Shown here one piece after another: positions 8,967-17,579 of a stretch of DNA of 64,000 nucleotides (within the stretch, counting starts at the first letter, position 1; the number at the start of each line of letters is the position of its first letter). Origin of the DNA: Candidatus Thiothrix putei. Lineage in GTDB: Bacteria; Pseudomonadota; Gammaproteobacteria; Thiotrichales; Thiotrichaceae. The position numbers and the translations under genes were made by a program. The stretch covers positions 186,001 through 250,000 of the forward strand of contig CP124756.1 of the NCBI GenBank assembly GCA_029972225.1, read 5' to 3'. The notes below the pieces were generated by a model that was not told the origin of the DNA, ran no database searches, and saw nothing but the letters and a program-made list of their open reading frames with translations.

Positions 8967-9076
8967 GAAGCTCTCCTGTCAGTGGTTTTTCGGGATGCTT
9001 TTTACCACATTTTGCCTCTGACCTGATGAGGAAAGCCGCATCCCGCCTCGATTAACGGGCTATGCACTTATGATAC
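7973..9076 (-). mobile_element. IS30-family insertion sequence
   Basis: About 1.1 kb with one transposase gene. The imperfect terminal inverted repeats share ATAAGTGCATA(A/G)CCC near both ends (about 7978-7993 and 9056-9072). GAATTC occurs at both junctions (7967-7972 and 9077-9082), giving a target duplication of 4-6 bp, longer than the 2-3 bp usual for IS30. The insertion hit the last codons of cpdA, 27 bp before the btuB promoter. Confidence 0.85.
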
Positions 9077-9103
9077 GAATTCGCCAATCATCAAATTGTC
9101 GAT

Positions 9104-9132
9104 TTGACAGTATGGGGTGAATCCCGTAACGT
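9104..9132 (+). promoter_or_regulatory. Promoter of the btuB leader
   Basis: TTGACA (9104-9109), a 17-base spacer and TAACGT (9127-9132) form a strong sigma-70 promoter directly upstream of the cobalamin riboswitch. The -35 box overlaps the original cpdA stop. The IS30 insertion left the promoter intact. Confidence 0.65.
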
Positions 9133-9139
9133 GCGTCGC

Positions 9140-9255
9140 TGTTCAGGTGCGCTCATCTTGGTGAGCGTTAAACGGGAAGTTGGTGCAATACCAACGCTGC
9201 CCTCGCAACGGTAAGCAGGTTAAATCAATCTGATAAGTCCGATACCGGCCTAACA
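9140..9255 (+). promoter_or_regulatory. Cobalamin riboswitch
   Basis: The leader carries the conserved core in order: AGGTGC, TTAAACGGGAA, GGTGCAATACC, the B12 box GCTGCCCTCGCAACGGTAA (about 9197-9215) and AAGTCCGATACCGGCCT before a stem-loop at 9261-9276 (CGACTC/GAGTCG). Binding of adenosylcobalamin is expected to shut off expression of the downstream btuB unit. Confidence 0.9.
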
Positions 9256-10165
9256 AGGCGCGACTCTGCCGAGTCGTCTTCATACACGTGCGCGATGGGC
9301 GCATCGTTACGGAAATCCATACCCCATGAAATTATCCCCTCTTGCCGCGCAGTTCGGCACTGTTACCTTTTGCCTGTTGGCATCCCCACTGGTATTGGCA
9401 GAAGATGCCACAACCCTCGATGAAATCATTGTCACGGCTGACCGCAAGGCTCGTACCGTTGATGCAACCTTAGCCCCTGTCAGCATCATTACCCGTGCGG
9501 ACATTGAAAAATACCAAGCCAGCAGCATCCCCGATGTCTTGCGTCATGTGCCCGGTATCAACCTCAGCAACAGCGGTGGCGTGGGCAAAGCTACTTCGGT
9601 ATTCATTCGCGGCACGAATTCCAGCCACGTGTTGGTGCTGATTGATGGTGTCAAAGTCGGTTCTGCCACGACGGGCAGCGTCGCGTTTGAAGATTTACCG
9701 CTGGATCAAGTGGAGCGCATTGAAGTCGTGCGTGGTCCCCGCTCCAGCTTGTACGGTTCGGAAGCCATCGGCGGTGTGATCCAGATTTTTACCCGTAAAG
9801 GTGGCAAAGGTTTCCAGCCCGAAGCCAGCCTCAGTGCAGGCAGTCACAACACCCAAAAAGCCAATGTGAACCTTGCAGGAGGTGACGCGACTACTTGGTA
9901 CAACCTGAATGCGGGTACGGAAAAAACGGATGGCATTGATGTTACTGCCAACCACCAAGAGCCGGATGCCGATGGTTATGACCGCGATAGCCTGTCGCTG
10001 CGTGCTGGACATCGCTTTGCCGACGATACCACGCTGGAAGTATCAGCCTTACGCGCTGCTGGTGAAAACCACTTCGACAGCAGTTTCAATAACGAAACCC
10101 ACTTTACCCAACAAACCCTGTCTGGCAAGCTGCAACACCGTGTCAATGACAACACATTGCTGACC

Positions 10166-11386
10166 TAGGGCAATCGCTTGAATAATCGCCTTACTTACAT
10201 GACTTGCTCCAGCAGTTGTGCCAGATAGTCAGTTGACCACCCTGCCTGTTTACGACGGACTTTGAGGCTATGTTTGTTGGTTTTGTCATTGCGCAGCAGG
10301 TTAGTACCCATGTGGCGCAGGATGGCGAGATTATGTGCGCCATGGTTGCTACGGTTTCTCGCCAAATCTTCCCGCATCAGGACATCCAGCACCCAATGCA
10401 ACTTGTTTTCGATTGCCCAGTGGGAGCGGACGGCATATTGTGCGGCCTTGGCGATCATCGCCAGTGAACAGATGTAGTGGCGGATGGAATAGGTGGATTT
10501 TCCTGCTTTTTCGACCCAGGACTCGATACAGATGATGCTGGCAAGTCCTGCCCATTCCTGCCGTTGTTCCAACCAAGCAACATCGGTGCAAATGCGGCAA
10601 CGGCGGGTTTCGAGCCGCCCGTGGTCTTTTTCCACCTGGGTGTCTTCATCCAGCACATAACCGGCAGGCGGCTTTTCGAAAAACAGGGCGATGTCTTCTG
10701 CTAACGTTTTCTGATTGTCTTTGACTGCCAGTAGGTAATCACCGCCTGCTTCCACGATTTGCTTGGCGATGGCCTTTTGTGTCCCCATCGCATCAATGGT
10801 GATCAAGCAGCCTTCAATGTCGAGCTTGCGTAGCAAGGCGGGGATGGCAGTGATTTCATTGGATTTCTGGTCGGTGGCTTCCTGCCCCAGCACTAGATTT
10901 TGCTGGTTTGCCCACGCTGACACCAGGTGCAGAGGGTTCTGCCCGTTGCCACCACTGCGCCGTGAGGTTTTGCCGTCAATGTTCAATAGGTCAGCCTCCC
11001 CTGCGGACAGGCTGTTTGTCCAACGGATAAACAGTTCCGAAAACAGCTTAGCATTCAGCGCGTTGAACACGTCACTCACCGTGTCATGGCTGGGAAAGCC
11101 CCGTGCATAGGGATAATAGCGGCGCAGGAAATCCGCGTTTAGCTTTGCCCAGCGCACCATTTCCACCACATCGTCTGCCCCTGCTAAGCTGCCTGCCAAA
11201 CCCAGCAATAGGATTTCAGGTAGGGGGTAGAGAACTTTGGCTTGCTGGCGTGGGTCTTCTAAAACTGACAACTGTTCCAGTAGGCGGCTGATAGCGCTGG
11301 ACGGCAAGTTCGGCATCGGTTTTGTCCTTTCGGGAAAAACCTTATTTATGGATGTTTTGCAACCAAACTTTCAAGCGATTGCCCTG
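10166..11386 (-). mobile_element. ISAs1-family insertion sequence
   Basis: A 1221-bp element with terminal inverted repeats (TAGGGCAATCGCTTGAA at 10166-10182 against TTCAAGCGATTGCCCTG at 11370-11386) and a perfect 10-bp target duplication ATTGCTGACC (10156-10165 and 11387-11396), as is usual for this family. It lies inside btuB in the opposite orientation. The intact duplication suggests a recent insertion. Confidence 0.92.
10195..11316 (-). CDS. ISAs1-family (H-repeat-type) transposase
   Basis: A 373-residue transposase. The N-terminal DUF4338-type region (SVLEDPRQQAKVLYPLPEIL) and the DDE core (LLNIDGKTSRRSG, LITIDAMGTQKAIAKQI, a YLLAVKDNQ stretch, and the RSHWAIENKLHWVLDV Glu region) match the ISAs1 or H-repeat family. 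It looks complete and has no frameshift. Confidence 0.93.
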   Translation of the reverse strand: MPNLPSSAISRLLEQLSVLEDPRQQAKVLYPLPEILLLGLAGSLAGADDVVEMVRWAKLNADFLRRYYPYARGFPSHDTVSDVFNALNAKLFSELFIRWTNSLSAGEADLLNIDGKTSRRSGGNGQNPLHLVSAWANQQNLVLGQEATDQKSNEITAIPALLRKLDIEGCLITIDAMGTQKAIAKQIVEAGGDYLLAVKDNQKTLAEDIALFFEKPPAGYVLDEDTQVEKDHGRLETRRCRICTDVAWLEQRQEWAGLASIICIESWVEKAGKSTYSIRHYICSLAMIAKAAQYAVRSHWAIENKLHWVLDVLMREDLARNRSNHGAHNLAILRHMGTNLLRNDKTNKHSLKVRRKQAGWSTDYLAQLLEQVM

Positions 11387-12393
11387 ATTGCTGACCGCAC
11401 AAATCGGACAGGCACGCGATGATGCTGACAACTACCTCAATGGCACGCCATTGGCGGCATTTCGTACCTACAACACCCAGCGCGATACGGCTTCCCTCCA
11501 GGCGGATGTTGATGCAGGCAGCCGTGGTGCAATAACGCTAGGGCTGGATCAGCAACGCGATACAGTGGAAAGTGATAGTGCTTACGACCGTACCTCCCGC
11601 GACAATACCGGGCTGTTTGCCAGCTACCAAACCGACATGGGTGCAAATCGGCTGGAAGTGTCGGCACGGCATGACGATAATGAGCAATTTGGTACACATA
11701 ACAGCGGTAGCATTGCTGTCGGGCGTGACCTTCGCAATGGAATGCGCGTGACGGCGGCGTATGGCACGGCTTTCAAAGCGCCAACATTCAATGACTTGTA
11801 CTACCCATTCAGTGGTGATGCGAGCTTGCAGCCGGAAGAATCGCAAAACGCCGAACTCGGTGTCGCCGGTAAACTCGCGGGTGGCAAAACCACCTGGTCA
11901 GCGAATGCTTTCAGCAACAGCATCGACAATCTGATCAGTTACCGACCACCGACTTACCAGGTCAGCCAAACGGACAAGGCACGGATTCAAGGCTTGGAAT
12001 TGAGCACGGGTACGCAATTGGCTGGTTGGGATATTGCTGCTAATGTCACGCTGCAAAATCCCGAAAACCGCAGTGGCACGGATGCGGGTAAAACCCTGAT
12101 CTACCGCCCGAAACAGCTTGCCAGTGTCGATATTGATCGTGCTTTGGGTAAATTTCGTGTGGGTGCAACCGTGCGTGGGGAAAGTCAACGTTATACCGAT
12201 GACGCCAACACCGAGAGCGCGAAGCTGTCAGGTTACGGCACTTTGGATTTACGCGCTGATTACCGCTTGGCAAAAGACTGGACGATTGGCGCGAAACTCG
12301 GCAACGTATTGGACAAAGATTACCAAACCAACTCCGGGTATAATCAGGATGGTGTTAATGGTTTGGTGACAGTTAAATACGCACCAAAGTAAC

Positions 12394-12478
12394 GTAGGGT
12401 GGGTGAAGCGAATGCGATACCCACCCTCTTTAGCGGTTTGGAATAATGGTGGGTATCGCTACGCTCCACCCACCCTAC
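12394..12478. repeat. Imperfect palindromic repeat between btuB and the next gene
   Basis: Two arms of about 34 bp, 12394-12427 and 12445-12478, are near-perfect reverse complements (GTAGGGTGGGTG...CGATACCCACC). The unit resembles the GTAGGGTGGGT-type palindromes scattered in many gammaproteobacterial and cyanobacterial genomes. The RNA hairpin could modulate expression between the two genes. Confidence 0.7.
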
Positions 12479-12830
12479 AGGAGATGTTTATGTTTACACT
12501 TTCAACTAAGAATCAATGGCTGGTCGGTGGCATTCTACTGGCGGTCATGCTGCTTACCCGCGTTCATGTGATTGACCATTTACTGGATGCGTCGTGGGCG
12601 GTGTTTTTCCTTGCCGGATTTTATCTGCGCAATCTGTTGGCGTTTGGGGTATTTATGGCAACCGCAGTAGCGATTGATTACGTCGCCACTAGCCAGCTTG
12701 GCGTTAGTAATTTCTGTGTATCGCAGGCGTATATTGCGCTGGTTCCCGCTTATGGTGTGATGTTTGCTGCCGGGCGTTGGTTTGCGGGGCAGTATCAAGG
12801 CGAAACCTTGGAGCCACTTGCAAAATTACA

Positions 12831-14026
12831 TTTTCAGCGTGAACCTTCCTTCATCTGAAGGAAAAAAGAAGTGTGGGCTGCCGTTTTCGGCGATAATAGA
12901 AGCATCAAAACAACCATTAAGCCCACGCTATGAATTCTACCGAACGCGCCCTGATTGCACAACGCTGGAGTTTGCTGCAAATTGAAATACTGCCTTGCTT
13001 CAATGATGCCTTTGGCACATTGACCCCCAAGCTTGAAAAGCTCATTCACGTACTGGAGCTGACGCGCATTGAAGATTTTGTGCGCTCTTTTCGTGATGGG
13101 TCTGGACGGCCAGCGACGGAGCGATCTTGGTTTGCCAATGCTTTTGTCGCCAAAAGCGTGCTCAATATTGTCAATACGCGAGCACTCATTGACCGGCTGC
13201 AAAACGATCGCTCCCTGCGACGCATCTGCGGGTTTCCCCTGACCAAGAAACTGCCTTCCGAATCCACCTTTTCACGTGCCTTCGCTGAATTTGCTGAACA
13301 GCGTTTAGCGGAACGTGTGCATGAAACGTTGGTGAAAACGTATTTGGGCGATGCGCTGATCGGCCACCTGTGTCGGGATTCAACAGCCATTGAGGCACGT
13401 GAACGGCCTGTTGCCGAGGAAAAGCCAAAGAAAAAACAAGGGCAAACACGGATTCAGCGCCAACGGGAACAGTCACTTCAGCAAGCACTCGATGAGATAC
13501 CGGTTCAGTGTAACCGGGGGACGAAGAAGAATGCCCAAGGCTACAAGCACAGTTGGAACGGCTACAAACTGCATATCGATACCGCCGATTGTGGTGTCCC
13601 GATAGCAGCCATTCTGTCTTCCGCCTCCTTTCACGACAGCGGGGCAGCCATCCCACTCTCTCAAATCAGTGCCCAACGTGTCACCAGTCTCTACGACCTG
13701 ATGGATGCGGCCTATTGCAGTGCTGATTTGCACGAATACAGCCGTCATCTGGGGCATGTCCCTCTGATTGATCACAATCCTCGCGGCGGACAGAAAGAAG
13801 CGTTTGAACCTGCTGATGCCGAGCGTTACAAAATTCGCAGCACCGTAGAACGAACCAATGCCCGCCTGAAGGATGAATTTGGTGGTCGGAATGTGTGGGT
13901 GCAAGGTGCGCAAAAAGTTTACAGCCACTTGATGTTTGGGATTTTGGTGTTGAGTGCTGATCAACTGATGCGTGTCTTGTTATAAAGCGACTGGGTTTGA
14001 AAAAACACGGGAAGACTGACTGAAAA
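12831..14026 (+). mobile_element. IS4/IS5-superfamily insertion sequence
   Basis: An element of about 1.2 kb. Its ends share TTTTCAG, followed a few bases inward by CTTCC (12831-12849 and the reverse complement near 14008-14026). ACA flanks it on both sides (12828-12830 and 14027-14029), a likely 3-bp target duplication. The ends are placed by eye and by the restored reading frame, so they may shift by a few bases. Confidence 0.65.
12930..13985 (+). CDS. DDE transposase, IS4/IS5 superfamily
   Basis: A 351-residue DDE_Tnp_1-type transposase. Recognisable parts are an N-terminal region with RRICGFPLTKKLPSESTFSR, the first Asp in HLCRDSTAIEARE, a second block around LMDAAYCSADLHEYSR, and the C-terminal KIRSTVERTNARLKDEFGG with the catalytic Glu. 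No frameshift is seen. The subfamily (IS5, IS1182 or another) is not settled here. Confidence 0.88.
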   Translation: MNSTERALIAQRWSLLQIEILPCFNDAFGTLTPKLEKLIHVLELTRIEDFVRSFRDGSGRPATERSWFANAFVAKSVLNIVNTRALIDRLQNDRSLRRICGFPLTKKLPSESTFSRAFAEFAEQRLAERVHETLVKTYLGDALIGHLCRDSTAIEARERPVAEEKPKKKQGQTRIQRQREQSLQQALDEIPVQCNRGTKKNAQGYKHSWNGYKLHIDTADCGVPIAAILSSASFHDSGAAIPLSQISAQRVTSLYDLMDAAYCSADLHEYSRHLGHVPLIDHNPRGGQKEAFEPADAERYKIRSTVERTNARLKDEFGGRNVWVQGAQKVYSHLMFGILVLSADQLMRVLL

Positions 14027-14050
14027 ACAGGAGCAGTCGCATCGGTATGG

Positions 14051-14152
14051 GTGAAATTTAGCAAAAGTTACGGTAAAACTGAAAAAGCTCAGGTTTCGTT
14101 GGTCAAATTGAGTAAAAAATCGGCTGAATATGCGGCGTTCGGTCAATGCTGA
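14051..14152 (+). CDS. Possible 33-residue protein translationally coupled between two membrane genes
   Basis: GTG 14051 overlaps the restored stop of the upstream membrane gene (GTGA at 14051-14054), and its own stop overlaps the next start (ATGCTGA at 14146-14152). The peptide is basic and soluble (MKFSKSYGKTEKAQVSLVKL and 13 more residues). The double overlap is the only support. It is not recognised and could be chance. Confidence 0.4.
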   Translation: MKFSKSYGKTEKAQVSLVKLSKKSAEYAAFGQC

Positions 14153-14436
14153 AAATTGAGCAACTCAGTTTGTCGGATTTTGCAAGTCGCTCCTTGGCAT
14201 CACTGGGCAAGTTAGTGCTGGCGGTATTGATCGGGTTTACACTGACTGAAGTGATTTCCAGTGGTAGTTTCTATGCCTTTTCGGGTACATCCGTCGACAT
14301 CAGTGTGGCAGGGTTTGTGGCGCAATTGCTGAAGTATGCACCGCATGGTTTGTATATTACAGGCATGTACCTGACCGTTGCGGCTTTGCTGCATGTTGCT
14401 GTCAAGCAAGTAAGTGGTTTGAAGACTACGGTGTAG
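14146..14436 (+). CDS. Small two-helix membrane protein of the B12-regulated unit
   Basis: A 96-residue membrane protein with two clear transmembrane helices (SLGKLVLAVLIGFTLTEVIS and LYITGMYLTVAALLHVAV) joined by a polar loop. It is not recognised. It is the last gene of the unit that starts behind the B12 riboswitch, and it overlaps the 33-codon frame before it, so a role in corrinoid transport is plausible but inferred. The IS elements upstream may have cut it off from its promoter. Confidence 0.6.
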   Translation: MLKIEQLSLSDFASRSLASLGKLVLAVLIGFTLTEVISSGSFYAFSGTSVDISVAGFVAQLLKYAPHGLYITGMYLTVAALLHVAVKQVSGLKTTV

Positions 14437-14466
14437 TCTGGAATACCCGTTGTCAGGTTTACTGCC

Positions 14467-15417
14467 TTGCGCCTAATCCTCGCTCCGATGGAAGGCGTGA
14501 TGGATCACACCATGCGCGATCTGCTGACCCGTGTTGGCGGTTACGCGCGTTGCGTGACCGAATTCGTGCGCGTGGTCGACCGGCAATTACCCAACCGTGT
14601 ATTCCACCGCGCTTGCCCTGAATTGAGCCAAGGTGGCAAAACCCCTGCCGGAACCCCTGTCTACGTGCAATTACTCGGCGGCGCTCCCGACGTGATGGCA
14701 CTGAATGCCCAAGCGCTGGAACGCTTGGGTGCACCCGGCATCGACATCAATTTCGGCTGCCCTTCCAAAACGGTTAACAACAGCGATGGCGGTTCGGTAT
14801 TATTGCGTGAACCGGAGCGCGTCCACGGCATTATTCGGGCAGTACGCGCCGCCGTTAGCCCACAGATTCCCGTGACGGCGAAAATCCGCCTCGGTTTCAA
14901 AGACAGCAGCTTGTTTGAAGACATTGCCCTCGGTGTGGAAGCGGCGGGCGCAACCGAACTCTGTATTCACGCCCGCACCAAACAACACGGTTACTTACCC
15001 CCGGCGTATTGGGCAGAAATCGGCAAGGTGAAACCCAGGCTCAGCATTCCCGTGATTGCTAACGGCGAAATCTGGTCAGGTACTGATGCGCAGCAAGCCC
15101 AAGCAGAAAGCGGTTGTGTGGATTTAATGTTGGGTCGGGGCGCGTTGAGTTTCCCCGATTTGGCACGGGTAATTCACGCCCAATACGCAGGCGAAGCTTA
15201 CACTCCCATGCCTTGGGCAACGGTGTTACCGTTGGTGCAGCATTACGCTGCACAGTTGGAAGCACGCGCCCCGAAATACGCCGTGAGTTTCGTCAAACAA
15301 TGGTTTACCTATTTACGCCGCCAATACCCTGAGGCTGAAAGCCTATTCCAGCAAATCAAGCGGATGAAGGACATGGCGGAGATTAACAAGCAATTCAAGC
15401 ACGGGAGTTACCCATGA
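14467..15417 (+). CDS. dusC: tRNA-dihydrouridine synthase (DusC type)
   Basis: A 316-residue FMN-dependent enzyme that reduces uridine in tRNA D-loops. It carries the family signature (LILAPMEGVMDHTMRDLLT), the FMN-barrel motifs GIDINFGCPSKTVNNSDGGS with the catalytic Cys and LCIHARTKQHGY, and the phosphate-binding IPVIANGEIWSG and DLMLGRGAL. Length and the PAYW motif fit DusC, which modifies U16 in E. coli. TTG 14467 is the only start before an in-frame stop. It overlaps moeA by four bases (ATGA). Confidence 0.88.
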   Translation: MRLILAPMEGVMDHTMRDLLTRVGGYARCVTEFVRVVDRQLPNRVFHRACPELSQGGKTPAGTPVYVQLLGGAPDVMALNAQALERLGAPGIDINFGCPSKTVNNSDGGSVLLREPERVHGIIRAVRAAVSPQIPVTAKIRLGFKDSSLFEDIALGVEAAGATELCIHARTKQHGYLPPAYWAEIGKVKPRLSIPVIANGEIWSGTDAQQAQAESGCVDLMLGRGALSFPDLARVIHAQYAGEAYTPMPWATVLPLVQHYAAQLEARAPKYAVSFVKQWFTYLRRQYPEAESLFQQIKRMKDMAEINKQFKHGSYP

Positions 15418-16664
15418 CCGACCAGCCTAACGTCACCACTTCTTGCGACACGCTGCCCAGTGGCACACTTGCTGTCGAACAGGCGCAAGCCCGCGTGCTC
15501 GATAGCATCCAAGCCCTGCGTGATACCGAAACCTTACCACTGATGCAAGCTGCCGGGCGCATCCTTGCTGAACCTGCCCGTGCACAAATGCAAGTACCGC
15601 CACACACCAATTCTGCGATGGATGGCTACGCTTTGCGCCATGCGGATAGCGGGGCGTCATTGCACGTCATCGGCACGGCCTTTGCGGGGCATCCGTTTAC
15701 TGGCACAGTGCAGGCAGGTGAATGCGTGCGCATTATGACGGGCGCAGTTCTGCCTGCGGGAGCCGATAGTGTGGTCATGCAGGAAAACGTGCAACGCGAC
15801 GGTGACACCATCCGGCTTTCCGGCACGCTCAAGCGGGGTGAAAACGTGCGTTATGCCGGTGAGGACAGTCAACCCGGTGATATTTTGCTCGAAGCAGGGC
15901 GCAAGCTCAACGCCGCTGACCTTGGTATGCTTGCCTCGCAAGGCATTAGCACGGTGACGGTCTGGCGGCGGGTACGGGTAGCGTTTTGCTCCACGGGCGA
16001 TGAACTCACCCCCTTGGGTATGCCGCTACAGCCCGGTCAGATTTACGATAGCAACCGCTATACCCTACACGCGATGCTGCAAACGCTGGATGTGGACATG
16101 ATCGACATGGGCATTATCCGTGACACCCCACAAGCGGTGGAGCAGGCATTCCAGCAAGCCACATTAACGGCTGATGTGTTGATCACCAGTGGCGGGGTAT
16201 CGGTTGGTGAAGCCGATTACGTGTCTGATACGCTGCAACGTTTGGGGCAAGTCAATTTCTGGAAAATCGCTTTCAAACCGGGCAAACCGTTAGCTTTTGG
16301 GACGTTGGGCGATTGCCTGTTTTTCGGCTTGCCGGGTAATCCGGTATCGGTGATGGTGACTTTTCTGCTGTTCGTGCGCCCTGCCATCCTTACATTACGG
16401 GGTGAAAGCGTGCCACTCATACCGGAATACCCGGCTATTTGCGACACGCCACTGAAAAAAGCACCAGGGCGCAAGGATTACCAGCGCGGTATTGCGGAGC
16501 GTGACAGCACTGGGCAGTGGCATGTGCGCACTACTGGCAACCAAGGTTCGCATGTGTTGCGTTCCATGAGCCAAGCCAATTGCTTTATTGTCTTACCGTT
16601 GGAGTGGGGCAATGTGGCGGCTGGTACGTCTGTGACGATTATCCCTTTTGAGGGGTTGATGTGA
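15414..16664 (+). CDS. moeA: Molybdopterin molybdenumtransferase MoeA, copy 1
   Basis: A 416-residue MoeA, which inserts molybdate into adenylylated molybdopterin. Visible are the N-terminal PPHTNSAMDGYALRH motif, the MoaB/Mog-like domain (VDVLITSGGVSVGEADYV homologue at residues about 245-265, then FGLPGNPVSVMV) and the C-terminal domain IV ending VTIIPFEGLM. It overlaps dusC by four bases. A close paralogue lies at 19974-21230; the two are nearly identical in the last 90 residues. Confidence 0.93.
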   Translation: MTDQPNVTTSCDTLPSGTLAVEQAQARVLDSIQALRDTETLPLMQAAGRILAEPARAQMQVPPHTNSAMDGYALRHADSGASLHVIGTAFAGHPFTGTVQAGECVRIMTGAVLPAGADSVVMQENVQRDGDTIRLSGTLKRGENVRYAGEDSQPGDILLEAGRKLNAADLGMLASQGISTVTVWRRVRVAFCSTGDELTPLGMPLQPGQIYDSNRYTLHAMLQTLDVDMIDMGIIRDTPQAVEQAFQQATLTADVLITSGGVSVGEADYVSDTLQRLGQVNFWKIAFKPGKPLAFGTLGDCLFFGLPGNPVSVMVTFLLFVRPAILTLRGESVPLIPEYPAICDTPLKKAPGRKDYQRGIAERDSTGQWHVRTTGNQGSHVLRSMSQANCFIVLPLEWGNVAAGTSVTIIPFEGLM

Positions 16665-16676
16665 TGTCTATCACCG

Positions 16677-17579
16677 TTAATCTGGTTTGCTCTGGCGCAA
16701 TTCCACCATTGCCTTTTCCGCTTTTGCACCCAGGAATACATACATCCCCAGTGCAACCAGCAAGCCTGCCGCCGAGAACATCATTTCCACTGCGCCTGCC
16801 AACATCTCGCCGTCGCCCAGCACCGATTTGAACATCAGCAGCAACGCCTCGATCGACACCGCAATCAGGATTGCCGACATAAAGCGGGTGATGGTGCGGC
16901 GGGTGGAGCTGTGGCGGAAAATGTCCTTGTGCATCAACACTTCCTCTTCCAGCGTGGTTTTGGCGAGGTCGAAAATCGCCAGTGCCAGCGTCAGGTAAAC
17001 GATAATCCCGAACGGTTTGGTGTAATGCAGCTCGTGTTCGCCCGTCCCCGGTATGAACACTGACCACAATTCTTCCAACGAAAAATAGAACAACAGCCCG
17101 ACCACACTGAACAAGCCCAGCGCAATCGCGGCGTAAATGCTCTTAAACAGCACACTGAACTTGCGCCGCTGCGAATCGCCCATCAAAAACTCGATGGTGC
17201 GTGACAAATCAATGTCCAGCACGATGTAACCCAGCAAGACATCGGTGGCGGAACGCACCTCCACCGCCGCCGAAATGCACAAACTGCGGCTGGCAACCGA
17301 TAAATACGGTGCAGTGACGATGGTGGCGCGGCTGTCTTTGGCTTGCAGAAAATACGGGCGGTGGCTGCGGTCTTTGCCCACGCCGCCTTGCTGATCAGCC
17401 AAGGTATTGCCGGGGGCGACATTGTGGCTGAGTTGCTGCCCGCTGGGGTCAAGGGTGTAGAGCAAGTCCACAAACGGGTAACTTTCCATAAGGCAATCAA
17501 TGGCTTTCTGTTGGCGAGCTTCATCTTGAAACAAGGTTTCATCGTTGATGCCGCTGAGGATCGACCGTTATTTCAAACC
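16677..17579 (-). pseudogene. PDC/Cache-like sensor membrane protein, C-terminal fragment
   Basis: The fragment encodes half of a Cache/PDC sensory domain (VDLLYTLDPSGQQLSHNVAP, HRPYFLQAKDS, APYLSVASRSLCISAAVEVR) and then four transmembrane helices. There is no start codon of its own: an in-frame TAA precedes CGG TCG at about 17565, and the best start is TTG 17534. The missing N-terminus is found at 18954-19035 on the other side of the tnpB element. The rejoined sequence is off by one frame near the junction, so a small indel adds to the damage. The ligand is unknown. Confidence 0.6.

Larger units (their letters stand above)
9326..12392 (+). pseudogene. btuB: Outer-membrane vitamin B12 receptor BtuB, interrupted by ISAs1
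   Basis: A TonB-dependent receptor of about 614 residues in two pieces. 9326-10165 gives the signal peptide, the TonB box (DEIIVTADRK), the plug domain (GTNSSHVLVLIDGVKVG, VRGPRSSLYGSEAIGG) and the first barrel strands. 11388-12392 gives the rest of the barrel up to a terminal aromatic/Lys strand (LVTVKYAPK). Removing 10166-11386 and one copy of the 10-bp target repeat rejoins the frame exactly (...NDNTLL-TAQIGQ...). The first piece now stops at 10168. Identity as BtuB rests on the B12 riboswitch and plug sequence. It cannot form a barrel as it stands. Confidence 0.85.
12490..14054 (+). pseudogene. Small membrane protein of the B12-uptake unit, interrupted by an IS
   Basis: ATG 12490 is preferred because AGGAG lies at 12479-12483. 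About 112 native residues with three or four transmembrane helices follow (WLVGGILLAVMLLTRVHV, SWAVFFLAGFYLRN, AYIALVPAYGVMFAAGRW). It resembles small proteins linked to B12 riboswitches that databases often label as cobalamin ABC transporter components. Element 12831-14026 interrupts it. Removal with one ACA repeat restores a short native end (AKLQEQSHRYG) and a stop at 14052-14054. At present it ends at 12858 with IS-encoded residues. The transport role is inferred. Confidence 0.65.

Noticed and set aside
12394..12478. The palindrome as a rho-independent terminator of btuB
   Set aside because: No T-run follows either arm. It looks like a dispersed palindromic repeat.
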